A DNA stretch of 64,000 bases from positions 3,750,001 to 3,814,000 of the forward strand of contig JACSYO010001818.1 in the NCBI GenBank assembly GCA_016806645.1. Reading direction: 5' to 3'. Shown here piece by piece: positions 1 to 13,179 of the stretch. The translations under genes and the position numbers were made by a program. The DNA is from Ophiodon elongatus (lineage: Eukaryota; Chordata; Actinopteri; Perciformes; Hexagrammidae). Position 1 is the stretch's first letter; each line of letters begins with the position of its first letter. The notes beneath the pieces are model-generated. The model had not been told where the DNA came from. It was given only the letters and a program-made list of their open reading frames with translations, and searched no databases.

Positions 1-1903
1 CAGGACTGGTGATAAAGGGCAGCCCTGGCAGAGGCCAACACCCACCGGGAACGTGTCTGACGTAATGCCTAGAATACGAACACAGCTCCTACTGCGGTTG
101 TACAGAGACCGGCTGGCCCGTTGCATCCCATACTCCCGCAGCACCACCCACAAAAGCTCCAGAGGGACCCGGTCGAAAGCCTTCTCCAAATCCACAAAGC
201 ACATGTAGACTGGTTGGGCAAACTCCCATGACCCCTCCAGTAGTCTTGATAGGGTAAAGAGCTGGGCCACTGTTCAACAACCGGGACGGAATCCACACTG
301 CTCCTCTAGAATCTGAGGTTCGACAAACGGTCGGAGCCTCCTTTCTAGCACCCTGGCATAAGCTTTCCCCGGGAGGCTGAGTAGTGTGATATCCCGATGG
401 TTCGAGCACACTCTCCGGTCCCCCTTTTTGAAAATGGGAACCACCACCCCAGTCTGCCAGTACTTGGGCACTGTTCCCGACCTCAATGCGACATTGAAAA
501 GGTGTGTCAGCCAAGACAGTCCAACAATGTCCAGCGCCCTCAGCATCTCAGGGCGGATCCCATCTACCCCCGGCACCTTGCCACCAAGAAGCTTTTTGGT
601 TACCTCAGCGGCCTACGCCAAGGATATGGGTGCGACCCCCACTCCCTCAAGTTTTCAGGCGCTGCCTCCTCTGCAGGGGACATGTTGGCCGGGTTTAGGA
701 GTTCCTCAAAGTGCTCTTTCCATCTGCTTCAGAAGACCCCTGAGCCAACAAGGCCCGAAAGGCCTCATTCTTCAGATTGACGCCTTCCCTCACCCCCGGT
801 GTCCACCACTGGGTTCTCGGGTTGCCGCCACGATAGGCATCGGTGACCTTCCGACCACAGCTCCAAGCGGCCGCGTCCACAATAGGCTTTGAACATGGTC
901 CACTCGGATTCCATGTCCCCAACCTCCCTCGGGATGTGTGAGAAGTTCTTCCGGAGGTGGGAGGTTGAAGACCTCCCGGACAGGATCCTCCGCCAGACGT
1001 TCCCAGTTCACCCTTACTACACGTTTTGGGCTTGCCAGGTCTTTATAGCCGGCTCCCCCGCCATCTGATCCAACTCACCACCAGGTGGTGATCAGTAGAC
1101 AGCTCTGCTCTTCTCCTCACCAGAGTGTCCAAGGCATACGGCCGCAGATCAGATGATACGATTACAAAGTCGATCATTGATCTCCGGCCTAAAGTGTTCT
1201 GGTACCAGGTACACTTATGAGCCACCTGATGTTCGAACATTGTGTTCGTTATGAACAAACCGTGGCTAGCACAGAAGTACAATAGCAAGACACCACTCCC
1301 AATTCCTCCCAATCACCCCCTGCCAGGTTTCTCTGTCATTGCCCACGTGAGCGTTGAAGTCTCCTAGGAGAACTATGGAGTCGGCAGGAGGCGCCCTTTC
1401 CAGGAGCCCTCCCACCGACTCCAAGAAGGCCGGATACTCCGAACTGCTGTTTGGTGCATAGGCACAAACAACAGTTAGAGCCTTACTCCCCACAACCCGC
1501 AGGCGCAGGTAGGCGACCATCTCGTTCACCGGGGAAAACTCCAACACGGCGGCACTCAGTCGGGGGCTGGTGAGTATCCCCACTCCCTTCCGGCACCTCT
1601 CACCCTGGGTAACTCCAGAAAAGGACAAAGTCCAATCCTTCTCCAGGAGCTTGGTTCCAGTGCCAGTGCTGTGCGTGGAGGTGAACCCAACTATATCTAG
1701 CTGATACCGCTCCATCTCCCGCACCAGCTCCGGCTCTTTCCCCGCTAGAGAGGTGACGTTCCACATCCCTAGAGCCAGTCTATGGGACCTGTTTGCCTCG
1801 GGAGACCCTACCAGGGGCTGATGCCCCGGACAACATAGATCCCAGGATCACTGAGCCACTCAAACTCCTCCACCACGTTAAGGTGGCGATTCACGGAGGA
1901 GAC
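1..1903 (-). mobile_element. APE-type non-LTR retrotransposon (LINE), copy A, cut by window edge
   Basis: On the minus strand, translated pieces show an APE-type endonuclease (about 1,266-1,766: MWNVTSLAGKEPEL near its start, LLGDFNAHVGN later; then 1,043-1,312: RRSMIDFV, STDHHLVVSWIRWR). Downstream come reverse transcriptase blocks (274-576: VVVPIFKKGDRR, EEQCGFRPG). Reading frames change between blocks, so this copy is not intact. The 5' end is at about 1,903, where the sequence switches to gene intron. The 3' part lies left of the window. The domain order fits RTE-like fish LINEs, but the clade is not assigned with certainty. Confidence 0.85.
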
Positions 1904-1917
1904 ATCAGATATAAAGA

Positions 1918-4085
1918 GACATTAGTTGTAGTTTAAATCTGTTTCCTACTCTGCAGCGGCCCTCACCTAACCTTTTGTTTAAATTGGAGATCAAGTTTCA
2001 CCTAAACAAATCAAACCGACCCTCGTACCAAGAACATTTGACAGTTTCCATATTTTGACTTCCAAAAACCTCTTGGAGAACAGTGACATCACTCCCCTCT
2101 CACAAAGAATACCCACCGTTGATGAGTTTGTGTTGTTAAAGGTCAAATCACCACTGCTCATCGGTATTCGAAGCTCTGGTTGCCCCTGAAAATGAAAATT
2201 TAGAATGAGTTAGTTCAAGGACACGATAGTGTTTACTTACTATCCATTTGCCAGATTGTTTGCAAAGGACATTGACATTGGATTTCAACAAAGCAACTAA
2301 ACAATCAATAGAAATAGCAGCAATATAACACATGCTGTCGGCCTCTAATGATTAGTTTGATTCTTGAAAAAAATTATAACAAATGTAATGTATTTCAAGC
2401 CTTGGTGTACTTCAGAATAAAAATTTGAAATCAGTCAAATTCAAGAAATATCAAAATAATTTCAAAGAGAGTGAAGAACCTCACAGGTTAGATTAAAAAT
2501 GAATGTAACATTTTTTTATTTTGTTGTAAAAGCACACAGTTGGAAAAAGTGAAATTCATTAAATAACTGTGGGGATCTTCAGGCATACAGTACATCCATC
2601 TTCAGTCCAAACTTCTCTACAACAGACTAAGTGCCAAACTCAAGACTCTTCTTTGAAACTGGTGGATCCTCTAGATATCACAAGATAAAAAGCACTACTC
2701 ATGTCAAGAGAGAACGCTGAAAAAAATGCCTTTAATCTTCTCTTATGACATTAGTTGAAACATTAGTTGTAGTTAAAATCTGTTTCCTACTCTGCAGCGG
2801 CCCTCACCTAACCTTTTGTTTAAATTGGAGATCAAGTTTCACCTAAACAAATCAAACCGACCCTAGTACCAAGAACATTTGACAGTTTCCATATTTTGAC
2901 TTCCAAAAACCTCTTGGAGAACAGTGACATCACTCCCCTTCCACAAAGAATACCCACCGTTGATGAGTTTGTGTTGTTGAAGGTCAAATCACCAGTGCTC
3001 ATCGGGAAGCTCATTTGAAGCTTTGGTTGCTCCTGAAAATAAAAATTTAGAATGAGTTAGTTCAAGGACACGAGTGTTTACTTAGTATCCATTTGTCAGA
3101 TTGTTTGGAAAGGACATTGACATTGTATTTCAAATTAAAGCAACTAAATAATCAATAAAAATAGCAACAATATGACACATGCTGTCGGCCTCTAATGATT
3201 AGTTTGATTCTTAAAAAAAATTATAACAAATGTAATGTATTTCAAGCCTTGGTGTACTTCAGAATTAAAATTTGAAGTCAGTCAAATTCAAGAAATATCA
3301 AAATAATTTCAAAGAGAGTGAAGAACCTCACAGGTTAGATTAAAAATGAATGTAACATTTTTTTATTTTGTTGTAAAAGCACACAGTTGGAAAAAGTGAA
3401 ATTCATTAAATAACTGTGGGGATCTTCAGGCATACAGTACATCCATCTTCAGTCCAAACTTCTCTACAACAGACTAAGTGCCAAACTCAAGACTCTTCTT
3501 TGAAACTGGTGGATCCTCTAGATATCACAAGATAAAAAGCACTACTCATGTCAAGAGAGAACCCTGAAAAAAATGCCTTTAATCTTCTCTTATGACATTA
3601 GTTGAAACATTAGTTGTAGTTAAAATCTGTTTCCTACTCTGCAGCGGCCCTCACCTAACCTTTTGTTTAAATTGGAGATCAAGTTTCACCTAAACAAATC
3701 AAACCGACCCTAGTACCAAGAACATTTGACAGTTTCCATATTTTGACTTCCAAAAATCTCTTGGAGAACAGTGACATCACTCCCCTCCTACAAAGAATAC
3801 CCACCGTTGATGAGTTTGTGTTGTTAATGGTCAAACCACCACTGTCCAGCGTTACATATATTGACCACTGAAAATGAAAATTTAGAATGAGTTAGTTCAA
3901 GGACACGATAGTGTTTACTTAGTATCCATTTGCCAGATTGTTTGCAAAGGACATTGACATTGGATTTCAACAAACAAAGCAACTAAACAATCAATAGAAA
4001 TAGCATCAGTATGACATATGCTGTAGGCCTCTAATGATTAGTTTGATTCTTAAAAAATACTATAACAACTTTAAAGTCTTTCTGT
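1918..4085. repeat. Tandem exon-intron repeats of about 845 bp, copy A (three units)
   Basis: Units start near 1,918, 2,762 and 3,607, and the third is truncated. Each carries one NNTNSST exon (minus strand) plus matching intron sequence. Unit exons encode different N-terminal halves (GQPELRIP, EQPKLQMSFP, WSIYVTLD) but share the ending. This is clear duplication of whole exon-plus-intron modules. The intron after the signal-peptide exon (about 6,100-6,260) contains a diverged version of the same intron sequence, suggesting the whole gene grew this way. Confidence 0.88.
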
Positions 4086-5334
4086 ACTTGTTTTACATCA
4101 GAGTAGTATCAATATACATATTGAAAGAAATATGGAAGCAAAGAAATGCCATTCTAATATCAATTTTTTAACCAAATACCTAAATAGTGAAATTGAATTA
4201 ACACATAATTTATAGTATTAGAATATTTTACTGTGAAAACAATCTGTCAAGTAAAATATTCCAGAGTTTAAGTTCAGTAGTATATCAATTTGAACATAGA
4301 TTGGCCTCCTATCTGTGCATACACCTGCTTTATCGTGTCCATGTCAGTAGGTGTAGTTTGTTAGAGTTTTTCCAGTTCTTGTCTGTTTTGTGCTTCAGCT
4401 TTATTACAAAGTCCAACTTTATATATTTATTTTACCTTTTTGAGATGTTATTTATCTATTCATTGACTTTTGATTTCAAACATATCTTTATTGTTATATA
4501 TTGACCTTGGTATAACAGCCTATGAGTTTTAAAGAAAGGTCCTGTAAGGACTGTTGGACAAATCGTTATCCATAAACACTATTGTCAGTCAAAACTGTTC
4601 CTACCCCAGACTTTGTGCCGGACCAAAGAGTCATTGTGGAAACTAACAGGCAACATAAAAAACCCTCCTCTCACTTCAGGAAACCAGAGATCTTGTAAAT
4701 ATCATAATGTAAATGTATAACAAGGCAATGCCGCACTCATTTCTGAAGGAAAAGCTGAACAGTGCCATTAATTTCTCACAAATCTGTCTGCTGGACTGCA
4801 GCATGACTAAACCCAATATTTTGTTGATGTTAGACATAATGTCAAGTTTTATTGAAACAAATCAAACTGTCCAAAGCAGGTGACACCATGACCAAGAATA
4901 TTTTACACTTGCCACACTTTGACTTATCTCATCTCATGGAACATGGTGAAATGACTTTCTCCCACATACAGTACTGATGAGTTGGTTATTGTGTCAAATC
5001 CGGCCTCATTTTCAAGTGGTTTTCTACCACCCTGTGGCCACGGAAATTGAAATAACAAATCTGGACTGCATGTCACTTTCCACTCAAGAAAATCCACAGG
5101 GCATAGTTCCTACATGAAACTGATCTCAACAAGGTCTGTGGATTATCTTGAATATATTCAAGAGAAGGAAGACATATCTAAGGTTGAAATCTCCAAAACT
5201 AGGCAACTCACACGAAAACAATCTAGATTGGTAAATAGCAATGCAGGTAAGAGGATACATTGTATGACAACAATAAGTTATAATGTGTTTTAAAAGAAGA
5301 ATATGGGAAGGGGGAAGGGGAGATATAATACACC

Positions 5335-5377
<43 letters not shown>

Positions 5378-6328
5378 GTATATATATAAATAAGCATACG
5401 TACGTGTACAGGGAATAAAAGGGAGAAAAAAAATCAAATGGTTTTTAAGATGCTTTTTAAAGATGGCCTGTGATGGATCACATAACTCAAGCAATAATCA
5501 AGAGTCTGTTATTCTACACACAGTTGCTTTGATTCTTTAGCTACATTGAACCAGATGATTTCAAGCCACCATCTTTGGTTCCCACCACAGGGGTTTTAAT
5601 CTTGAGTATTGTTTTAGAGTCTAAAACCATAAAGTAAATATCTCTCTAAATTATTTGTTGACATAGACTGCTCAAGACAACAGCTTTAAAGTGAAATAAA
5701 TCACCTCACATTTGTTGGTTTTGCCTTTTAATGATGAAAATAATTATATAAATAATACTAAAAACAATGTTGCGAAAACTTTAAAAGTCCAAATGTTTAT
5801 GTTTTACTACATATAATTCACACCACGCCGAATACTGTATCAGAAGAATTATGCTGTTTTTATGCTACTCCATATATATATGTATATATATATATATACT
5901 GCTCCCTTAGGTGATCTCTTGGACCGGGCCACGTTTTTCACCTACCTCAGCCATATTTGTTTTTGTATTTGGAAGCGGCACTGTGTCTCCTGTAGTCCAC
6001 TGAAATTGAAATATATAGCACTTGAATTAAAATATACAATAACCCTAAACCAAAGACACAACATTGAGTGTTTGCATAATAGTCTTTTGTTTCTGCTTTT
6101 TTTTCCAGTTCTGCAAGGTCATTGACACAAGATTTCCAACTAAGCAGCAAAATGATCAATAAACCTGTTTCATAGAGACGGCAGCAGTATGATGAATGCT
6201 CCATAATAAATGCAAATGTTCCCTTTTAAGTAAATCTGGGAAAAGCCACCATCTTAACACACTGTCTTACCGAGGCTGCGAGGATGAATCCCACCAAACA
6301 CAGCAGTGTAACTCCTCTCATCTTGATC
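2117..6328 (-). CDS. Uncharacterised secreted repeat-exon protein, gene copy A (3' end off window)
   Basis: Family not recognised. Predicted minus-strand exons, 5' to 3': 6,271-6,328 (CAG acceptor, then 7 nt, then ATG; codes MRGVTLLCLVGFILAAS, a signal peptide); 5,946-5,999 (18 codons, begins WTTGDTVPLPNTKTNMAE); 4,975-5,031 (GGRKPLENEAGFDTITNSS; weak donor); 3,805-3,867 (WSIYVTLDSGG then LTINNTNSST); 2,958-3,032 (begins EQPKLQMSFPMSTGDL); 2,117-2,185 (begins GQPELRIPMSSGDL). All are flanked by AG and GT and are multiples of three, so introns are phase 0. The 3' exons would lie left of the window beyond the LINE. Repeated N-x-S/T sites suggest an N-glycosylated secreted product. This is a model from sequence only, with no transcript support. 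Confidence 0.6.
5338..5374. repeat. (TA)n microsatellite
   Basis: A perfect TA run of about 37 bp lies in an intron of gene copy A. The equivalent run in copy B is at 13,136-13,176 and is a few bases longer. Shorter TA/TATATG runs near 5,872, 13,682, 15,470 and 17,255 also vary in length between copies. Confidence 0.95.
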
Positions 6329-6763
6329 CTGAATTAGCCTCCTTTCTGTTCAAACACTTGCCTTATAGTGGCCATGTCAGTAGGTGGAGTCTATTAAACA
6401 ATATGTACTAATTTAGGATAATATCAAAGTCCAAAGGGTCTTATTTGTTAGCAGATGTGAAATCGCTTACTCACACAAAAACAACTGATTAATCGTTTTT
6501 TCTGTAGAATGTTATAATTTAGTGAACGATTGAAATTAGACAAATCATTTTTCGACCCCAACGGTTTACTGACCTCAAGTTAACCAAATTAGGAAAGGAC
6601 AGGACATTTTCATGTAATAGTTTTGATAAAATGTTTAATAAAAGAAGCAGTAGCAGAACGACGATACGTCCTGGTGGTTTCTCATCCGAATGGCTGCTTT
6701 TCTCCATCAGAACTCAAATTTCTTTGCATCTGTTGAGTTGAGCCCTGCTATGTGTGTCGTCTT

Positions 6764-9700
6764 TCATTTTTCTGTTTTTCCCTGGAAAACACAAGAAAAG
6801 ACATTTCAGCTCAACAGCATTTTCTTACCTGGGTGTCCTCTCCATCAGTAGGTGGTGGTAAACCATAAGAATTATCATTTGGCTGCCAAGTACCATTCCA
6901 CTGATGGGGAAAATAATCAGCAACACTTCACAGTGATGTAAGTATGATGTATTAATTCATCAAAATGATCTGAAGTTCACACTCTTGTATGTCGACACTT
7001 TCTCTCTGAGTTTATCTCCGAGTCACATTAGTCTGTTAGACTCTATTTCTCCCTCATCCCCAGATGTTCAGATGTTTAATCAAGAGATGACTCTATGAAA
7101 GTCTACATACCTCTTCACTTTTATTATCTGGATCCGATTTCTCTGGTACCTGAAATGGAAAGGCATTGCACTTCAATAAGAAAGTACCGTAAATATTTAA
7201 TCTAATCCCATGACCCAACAGTGGTTGTTTGTTTGTTTCCGCAAGGTCTGCAGAAAGTCCTAAAGGGGGGTTCAAACTCTCAGATTGTGAAAAAAGGCTA
7301 ATGTAGACACCCTTTGGGTTAGTCACACCTCTGTAGGTCACACACACACACACACACACACGCACACACACACACACAAAACATTGCAAAGCAATGTCAT
7401 GCAGATGGAACCAGAAAACAATATCTTTTTGCAAAATGACAAAGTTTAAAATAGTTTAAATCTGACATCTCAGAAATAAATTACGGATTAACAAATAAAC
7501 AATGAATAAACCTGTTTCATAGAAATAGAACAGTATATGTTATATCTTAAAAAATTAAATGTATTTCAGAATTGAAATTTGAAGTCTGAGGTTTGCAATC
7601 TATCCATTTTCATCCGCTTATCAAGGATCGGGTCGCGGTGGCAGCAGGCCCAGCAGGCTGCCCCAGACTTCCCTCTCACCCGCAACATTTTCCAGCTCGT
7701 TCTGGGGGATCCCGAGGCGTTCCCAGGTCAGCTGGGAGATATAATCCCTCCAGAGTGTTCTGGGTCTTTCCTGGGGTCTCCTACCAGTTGGGCATGCACA
7801 GAAAACCTCCAGTGGGAGGCGCCAGGGAAGCATCCTGATTAGAGGCCCGAACCACCTCAGCTGACTCCTTTCGACACGAAGGAGTAGTGCCTCAAGTCCA
7901 AGTTCCCTCCTGATGTCCGAGCTCCTTACCCTATCTCTAAGGCTGAGCCCGGCCACCCTACGGAAGAAACTCATTGTATCCGTGACTTCGTTCCAACAGG
8001 ACCACATCATCTGCGAACAGCTGACCTAAATATCTTGTCCGTGAAAGTCACGAACAGGACTGGTGATAAAGGGCAGCCCTGGCAGAGGCCAACACCCACC
8101 GGGAACGTGTCTGACGTAATGCCTAGAATACGAACACAGCTCCTACTGCGGTTGTACAGAGACCGGCTGGCCCGTTGCATCCCATACTCCCGCAGCACCA
8201 CCCACAAAAGCTCCAGAGGGACCCGGTCGAAAGCCTTCTCCAAATCCACAAAGCACATGTAGACTGGTTGGGCAAACTCCCATGACCCCTCCAGTAGTCT
8301 TGATAGGGTAAAGAGCTGGGCCACTGTTCAACAACCGGGACGGAATCCACACTGCTCCTCTAGAATCTGAGGTTCGACAAACGGTCGGAGCCTCCTTTCT
8401 AGCACCCTGGCATAAGCTTTCCCCGGGAGGCTGAGTAGTGTGATATCCCGATGGTTCGAGCACACTCTCCGGTCCCCCTTTTTGAAAATGGGAACCACCA
8501 CCCCAGTCTGCCAGTACTTGGGCACTGTTCCCGACCTCAATGCGACATTGAAAAGGTGTGTCAGCCAAGACAGTCCAACAATGTCCAGCGCCCTCAGCAT
8601 CTCAGGGCGGATCCCATCTACCCCCGGCACCTTGCCACCAAGAAGCTTTTTGGTTACCTCAGCGGCCTACGCCAAGGATATGGGTGCGACCCCCACTCCC
8701 TCAAGTTTTCAGGCGCTGCCTCCTCTGCAGGGGACATGTTGGCCGGGTTTAGGAGTTCCTCAAAGTGCTCTTTCCATCTGCTTCAGAAGACCCCTGAGCC
8801 AACAAGGCCCGAAAGGCCTCATTCTTCAGATTGACGCCTTCCCTCACCCCCGGTGTCCACCACTGGGTTCTCGGGTTGCCGCCACGATAGGCATCGGTGA
8901 CCTTCCGACCACAGCTCCAAGCGGCCGCGTCCACAATAGGCTTTGAACATGGTCCACTCGGATTCCATGTCCCCAACCTCCCTCGGGATGTGTGAGAAGT
9001 TCTTCCGGAGGTGGGAGGTTGAAGACCTCCCGGACAGGATCCTCCGCCAGACGTTCCCAGTTCACCCTTACTACACGTTTTGGGCTTGCCAGGTCTTTAT
9101 AGCCGGCTCCCCCGCCATCTGATCCAACTCACCACCAGGTGGTGATCAGTAGACAGCTCTGCTCTTCTCCTCACCAGAGTGTCCAAGGCATACGGCCGCA
9201 GATCAGATGATACGATTACAAAGTCGATCATTGATCTCCGGCCTAAAGTGTTCTGGTACCAGGTACACTTATGAGCCACCTGATGTTCGAACATTGTGTT
9301 CGTTATGAACAAACCGTGGCTAGCACAGAAGTACAATAGCAAGACACCACTCCCAATTCCTCCCAATCACCCCCTGCCAGGTTTCTCTGTCATTGCCCAC
9401 GTGAGCGTTGAAGTCTCCTAGGAGAACTATGGAGTCGGCAGGAGGCGCCCTTTCCAGGAGCCCTCCCACCGACTCCAAGAAGGCCGGATACTCCGAACTG
9501 CTGTTTGGTGCATAGGCACAAACAACAGTTAGAGCCTTACTCCCCACAACCCGCAGGCGCAGGTAGGCGGCCATCTCGTTCACCGGGGAAAACTCCAACA
9601 CGGCGGCACTCAGTCGGGGGCTGGTGAGTATCCCCACTCCCTTCCGGCACCTCTCACCCTGGGTAACTCCAGAAAAGGACAAAGTCCAATCCTTCTCCAG

Positions 9701-12700
9701 GAGCTTGGTTCCAGTGCCAGTGCTGTGCGTGGAGGTGAACCCAACTATATCTAGCTGATACCGCTCCATCTCCCGCACCAGCTCCGGCTCTTTCCCCGCT
9801 AGAGAGGTGACGTTCCACATCCCTAGAGCCAGTCTATGGGACCTGTTTGCCTCGGGAGACCCTACCAGGGGCTGATGTCCCGGACAACATAGATCCCAGG
9901 ATCACTGAGCCACTCAAACTCCTCCACCACGTTAAGGTGGCGATTCACGGAGGAGACATCAGATATAAAGAGACATTAGTTGTAGTTTAAATCTGTTTCC
10001 TACTCTGCAGCGGCCCTCACCTAACCTTTTGTTTAAATTGGAGATCAAGTTTCACCTAAACAAATCAAACCGACCCTCGTACCAAGAACATTTGACAGTT
10101 TCCATATTTTGACTTCCAAAAACCTCTTGGAGAACAGTGACATCACTCCCCTCTCACAAAGAATACCCACCGTTGATGAGTTTGTGTTGTTAAAGGTCAA
10201 ATCACCACTGCTCATCGGTATTCGAAGCTCTGGTTGCCCCTGAAAATGAAAATTTAGAATGAGTTAGTTCAAGGACACGATAGTGTTTACTTACTATCCA
10301 TTTGCCAGATTGTTTGCAAAGGACATTGACATTGGATTTCAACAAAGCAACTAAACAATCAATAGAAATAGCAGCAATATAACACATGCTGTCGGCCTCT
10401 AATGATTAGTTTGATTCTTGAAAAAAATGATAACAAATGTAATGTATTTCAAGCCTTGGTGTACTTCAGAATTAAAATTTGAAATCAGTCAAATTCAAGA
10501 AATATCAAAATAATTTCAAAGAGAGTGAAGAACCTCACAGGTTAGATTAAAAATGAATGTAACATTTTTTTATTTTGTTGTAAAAGCACACAGTTGGAAA
10601 AAGTGAAATTCATTAAATAACTGTGGGGATCTTCAGGCATACAGTACATCCATCTTCAGTCCAAACTTCTCTACAACAGACTAAGTGCCAAACTCAAGAC
10701 TCTTCTTTGAAACTGGTGGATCCTCTAGATATCACAAGATAAAAAGCACTACTCATGTCAAGAGAGAACGCTGAAAAAAATGCCTTTAATCTTCTCTTAT
10801 GACATTAGTTGAAACATTAGTTGTAGTTAAAATCTGTTTCCTACTCTGCAGCGGCCCTCACCTAACCTTTTGTTTAAATTGGAGATCAAGTTTCACCTAA
10901 ACAAATCAAACCGACCCTCGTACCAAGAACATTTGACAGTTTCCATATTTTGACTTCCAAAAACCTCTTGGAGAACAGTGACATCACTCCCCTCTCACAA
11001 AGAATACCCACCGTTGATGAGTTTGTGTTGTTAAAGGTCAAATCACCACTGCTCATCGGTATTCGAAGCTCTGGTTGCCCCTGAAAATGAAAATTTAGAA
11101 TGAGTTAGTTCAAGGACACGATAGTGTTTACTTACTATCCATTTGCCAGATTGTTTGCAAAGGACATTGACATTGGATTTCAACAAAGCAACTAAACAAT
11201 CAATAGAAATAGCAGCAATATAACACATGCTGTCGGCCTCTAATGATTAGTTTGATTCTTGAAAAAAATTATAACAAATGTAATGTATTTCAAGCCTTGG
11301 TGTACTTCAGAATAAAAATTTGAAATCAGTCAAATTCAAGAAATATCAAAATAATTTCAAAGAGAGTGAAGAACCTCACAGGTTAGATTAAAAATGAATG
11401 TAACATTTTTTTATTTTGTTGTAAAAGCACACAGTTGGAAAAAGTGAAATTCATTAAATAACTGTGGGGATCTTCAGGCATACAGTACATCCATCTTCAG
11501 TCCAAACTTCTCTACAACAGACTAAGTGCCAAACTCAAGACTCTTCTTTGAAACTGGTGGATCCTCTAGATATCACAAGATAAAAAGCACTACTCATGTC
11601 AAGAGAGAACGCTAAAAAAAATGCCTTTAATCTTCTCTTATGACATTAGTTGAAACATTAGTTGTAGTTAAAATCTGTTTCCTACTCTGCAGCGGCCCTC
11701 ACCTAACCTTTTGTTTAAATTGGAGATCAAGTTTCACCTAAACAAATCAAACCGACCCTAGTACCAAGAACATTTGACAGTTTCCATATTTTGACTTCCA
11801 AAAACCTCTTGGAGAACAGTGACATCACTCCCCTCCTACAAAGAATACCCACCGTTGATGAGTTTGTGTTGTTAATGGTCAAACCACCACTGTCCATCGT
11901 TACATATCTTGACCACTGAAAATGAAAATTTAGAATGAGTTAGTTCAAGGACACGATAGTGTTTACTTAGTATCCATTTGCCAGATTGTTTGCAAAGGAC
12001 ATTGACATTGGATTTCAACAAACAAAGCAACTAAACAATCAATAGAAATAGCATCAGTATGACATATGCTGTAGGCCTCTAATGATTAGTTTGATTCTTA
12101 AAAAATACTATAACAACTTTAAAGTCTTTCTGTACTTGTTGTCAGTAGGTGTAGTTTGTTAGAGTTTTTCCAGTTCTTGTCTGTTTTGTGCTTCAGCTTT
12201 ATTACAAAGTCCAACTTTATATATTTATTTTACCTTTTTGAGATGTTATTTATCTATTCATTGACTTTTGATTTCAAACATATCTTTATTGTTATATATT
12301 GACCTTGGTATAACAGCCTATGAGTTTTAAAGAAAGGTCCTGTAAGGACTGTTGGACAAATCGTTATCCATAAACACTATTGTCAGTCAAAACTGTTCCT
12401 ACCCCAGACTTTGTGCCGGACCAAAGAGTCATTGTGGAAACTAACAGGCAACATAAAAAACCCTCCTCTCACTTCAGGAAACCAGAGATCTTGTAAATAT
12501 CATAATGTAAATGTATAACAAGGCAATGCCGCACTCATTTCTGAAGGAAAAGCTGAACAGTGCCATTAATTTCTCACAAATCTGTCTGCTGGACTGCAGC
12601 ATGACTAAACCCAATATTTTGTTGATGTTAGACATAATGTCAAGTTTTATTGAAACAAATCAAACTGTCCAAAGCAGGTGACACCATGACCAAGAATATT

Positions 12701-13132
12701 TTACACTTGCCACACTTTGACTTATCTCATCTCATGGAACATGGTGAAATGACTTTCTCCCACATACAGTACTGATGAGTTGGTTATTGTGTCAAATCCG
12801 GCCTCATTTTCAAGTGGTTTTCTACCACCCTGTGGCCACGGAAATTGAAATAACAAATCTGGACTGCATGTCACTTTCCACTCAAGAAAATCCACAGGGC
12901 ATAGTTCCTACATGAAACTGATCTCAACAAGGTCTGTGGATTATCTTGAATATATTCAAGAGAAGGAAGACATATCTAAGGTTGAAATCTCCAAAACTAG
13001 GCAACTCACACGAAAACAATCTAGATTGGTAAATAGCAATGCAGGTAAGAGGATACATTGTATGACAACAATAAGTTATAATGTGTTTTAAAAGAAGAAT
13101 ATGGGAAGGGGGAAGGGGAGATATAATACACC

Positions 13133-13179
<47 letters not shown>

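Larger units (their letters stand above)
1..6530. repeat. Segmental tandem duplication, copy A (partial, truncated by window edge)
   Basis: Copy A matches copy B starting at 8,055 with a constant offset of 8,054 bp through the LINE and into the first exon-intron repeat, with only scattered single-base differences. The match continues to about 6,530. It is interrupted by about 250 bp (about 4,092-4,340) that is absent from copy B, and by a hyperdivergent block at 5,526-5,597. Because the left edge falls inside the LINE, the duplication probably extends left of the window. This is seen directly in the sequence; the number of copies outside the window is unknown. Confidence 0.93.

Noticed and set aside
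386..892. Plus-strand open frames of 64-168 codons within the LINE (and equivalents at 8,440-8,946)
   Set aside because: Antisense shadows of the reverse transcriptase region. The recognisable protein motifs are on the minus strand.
5126..5494. 122-codon minus-strand frame including an Ile-Tyr repeat
   Set aside because: Created by the TA microsatellite inside an intron. There are no splice signals or coding character, and the frame changes with repeat length between copies.
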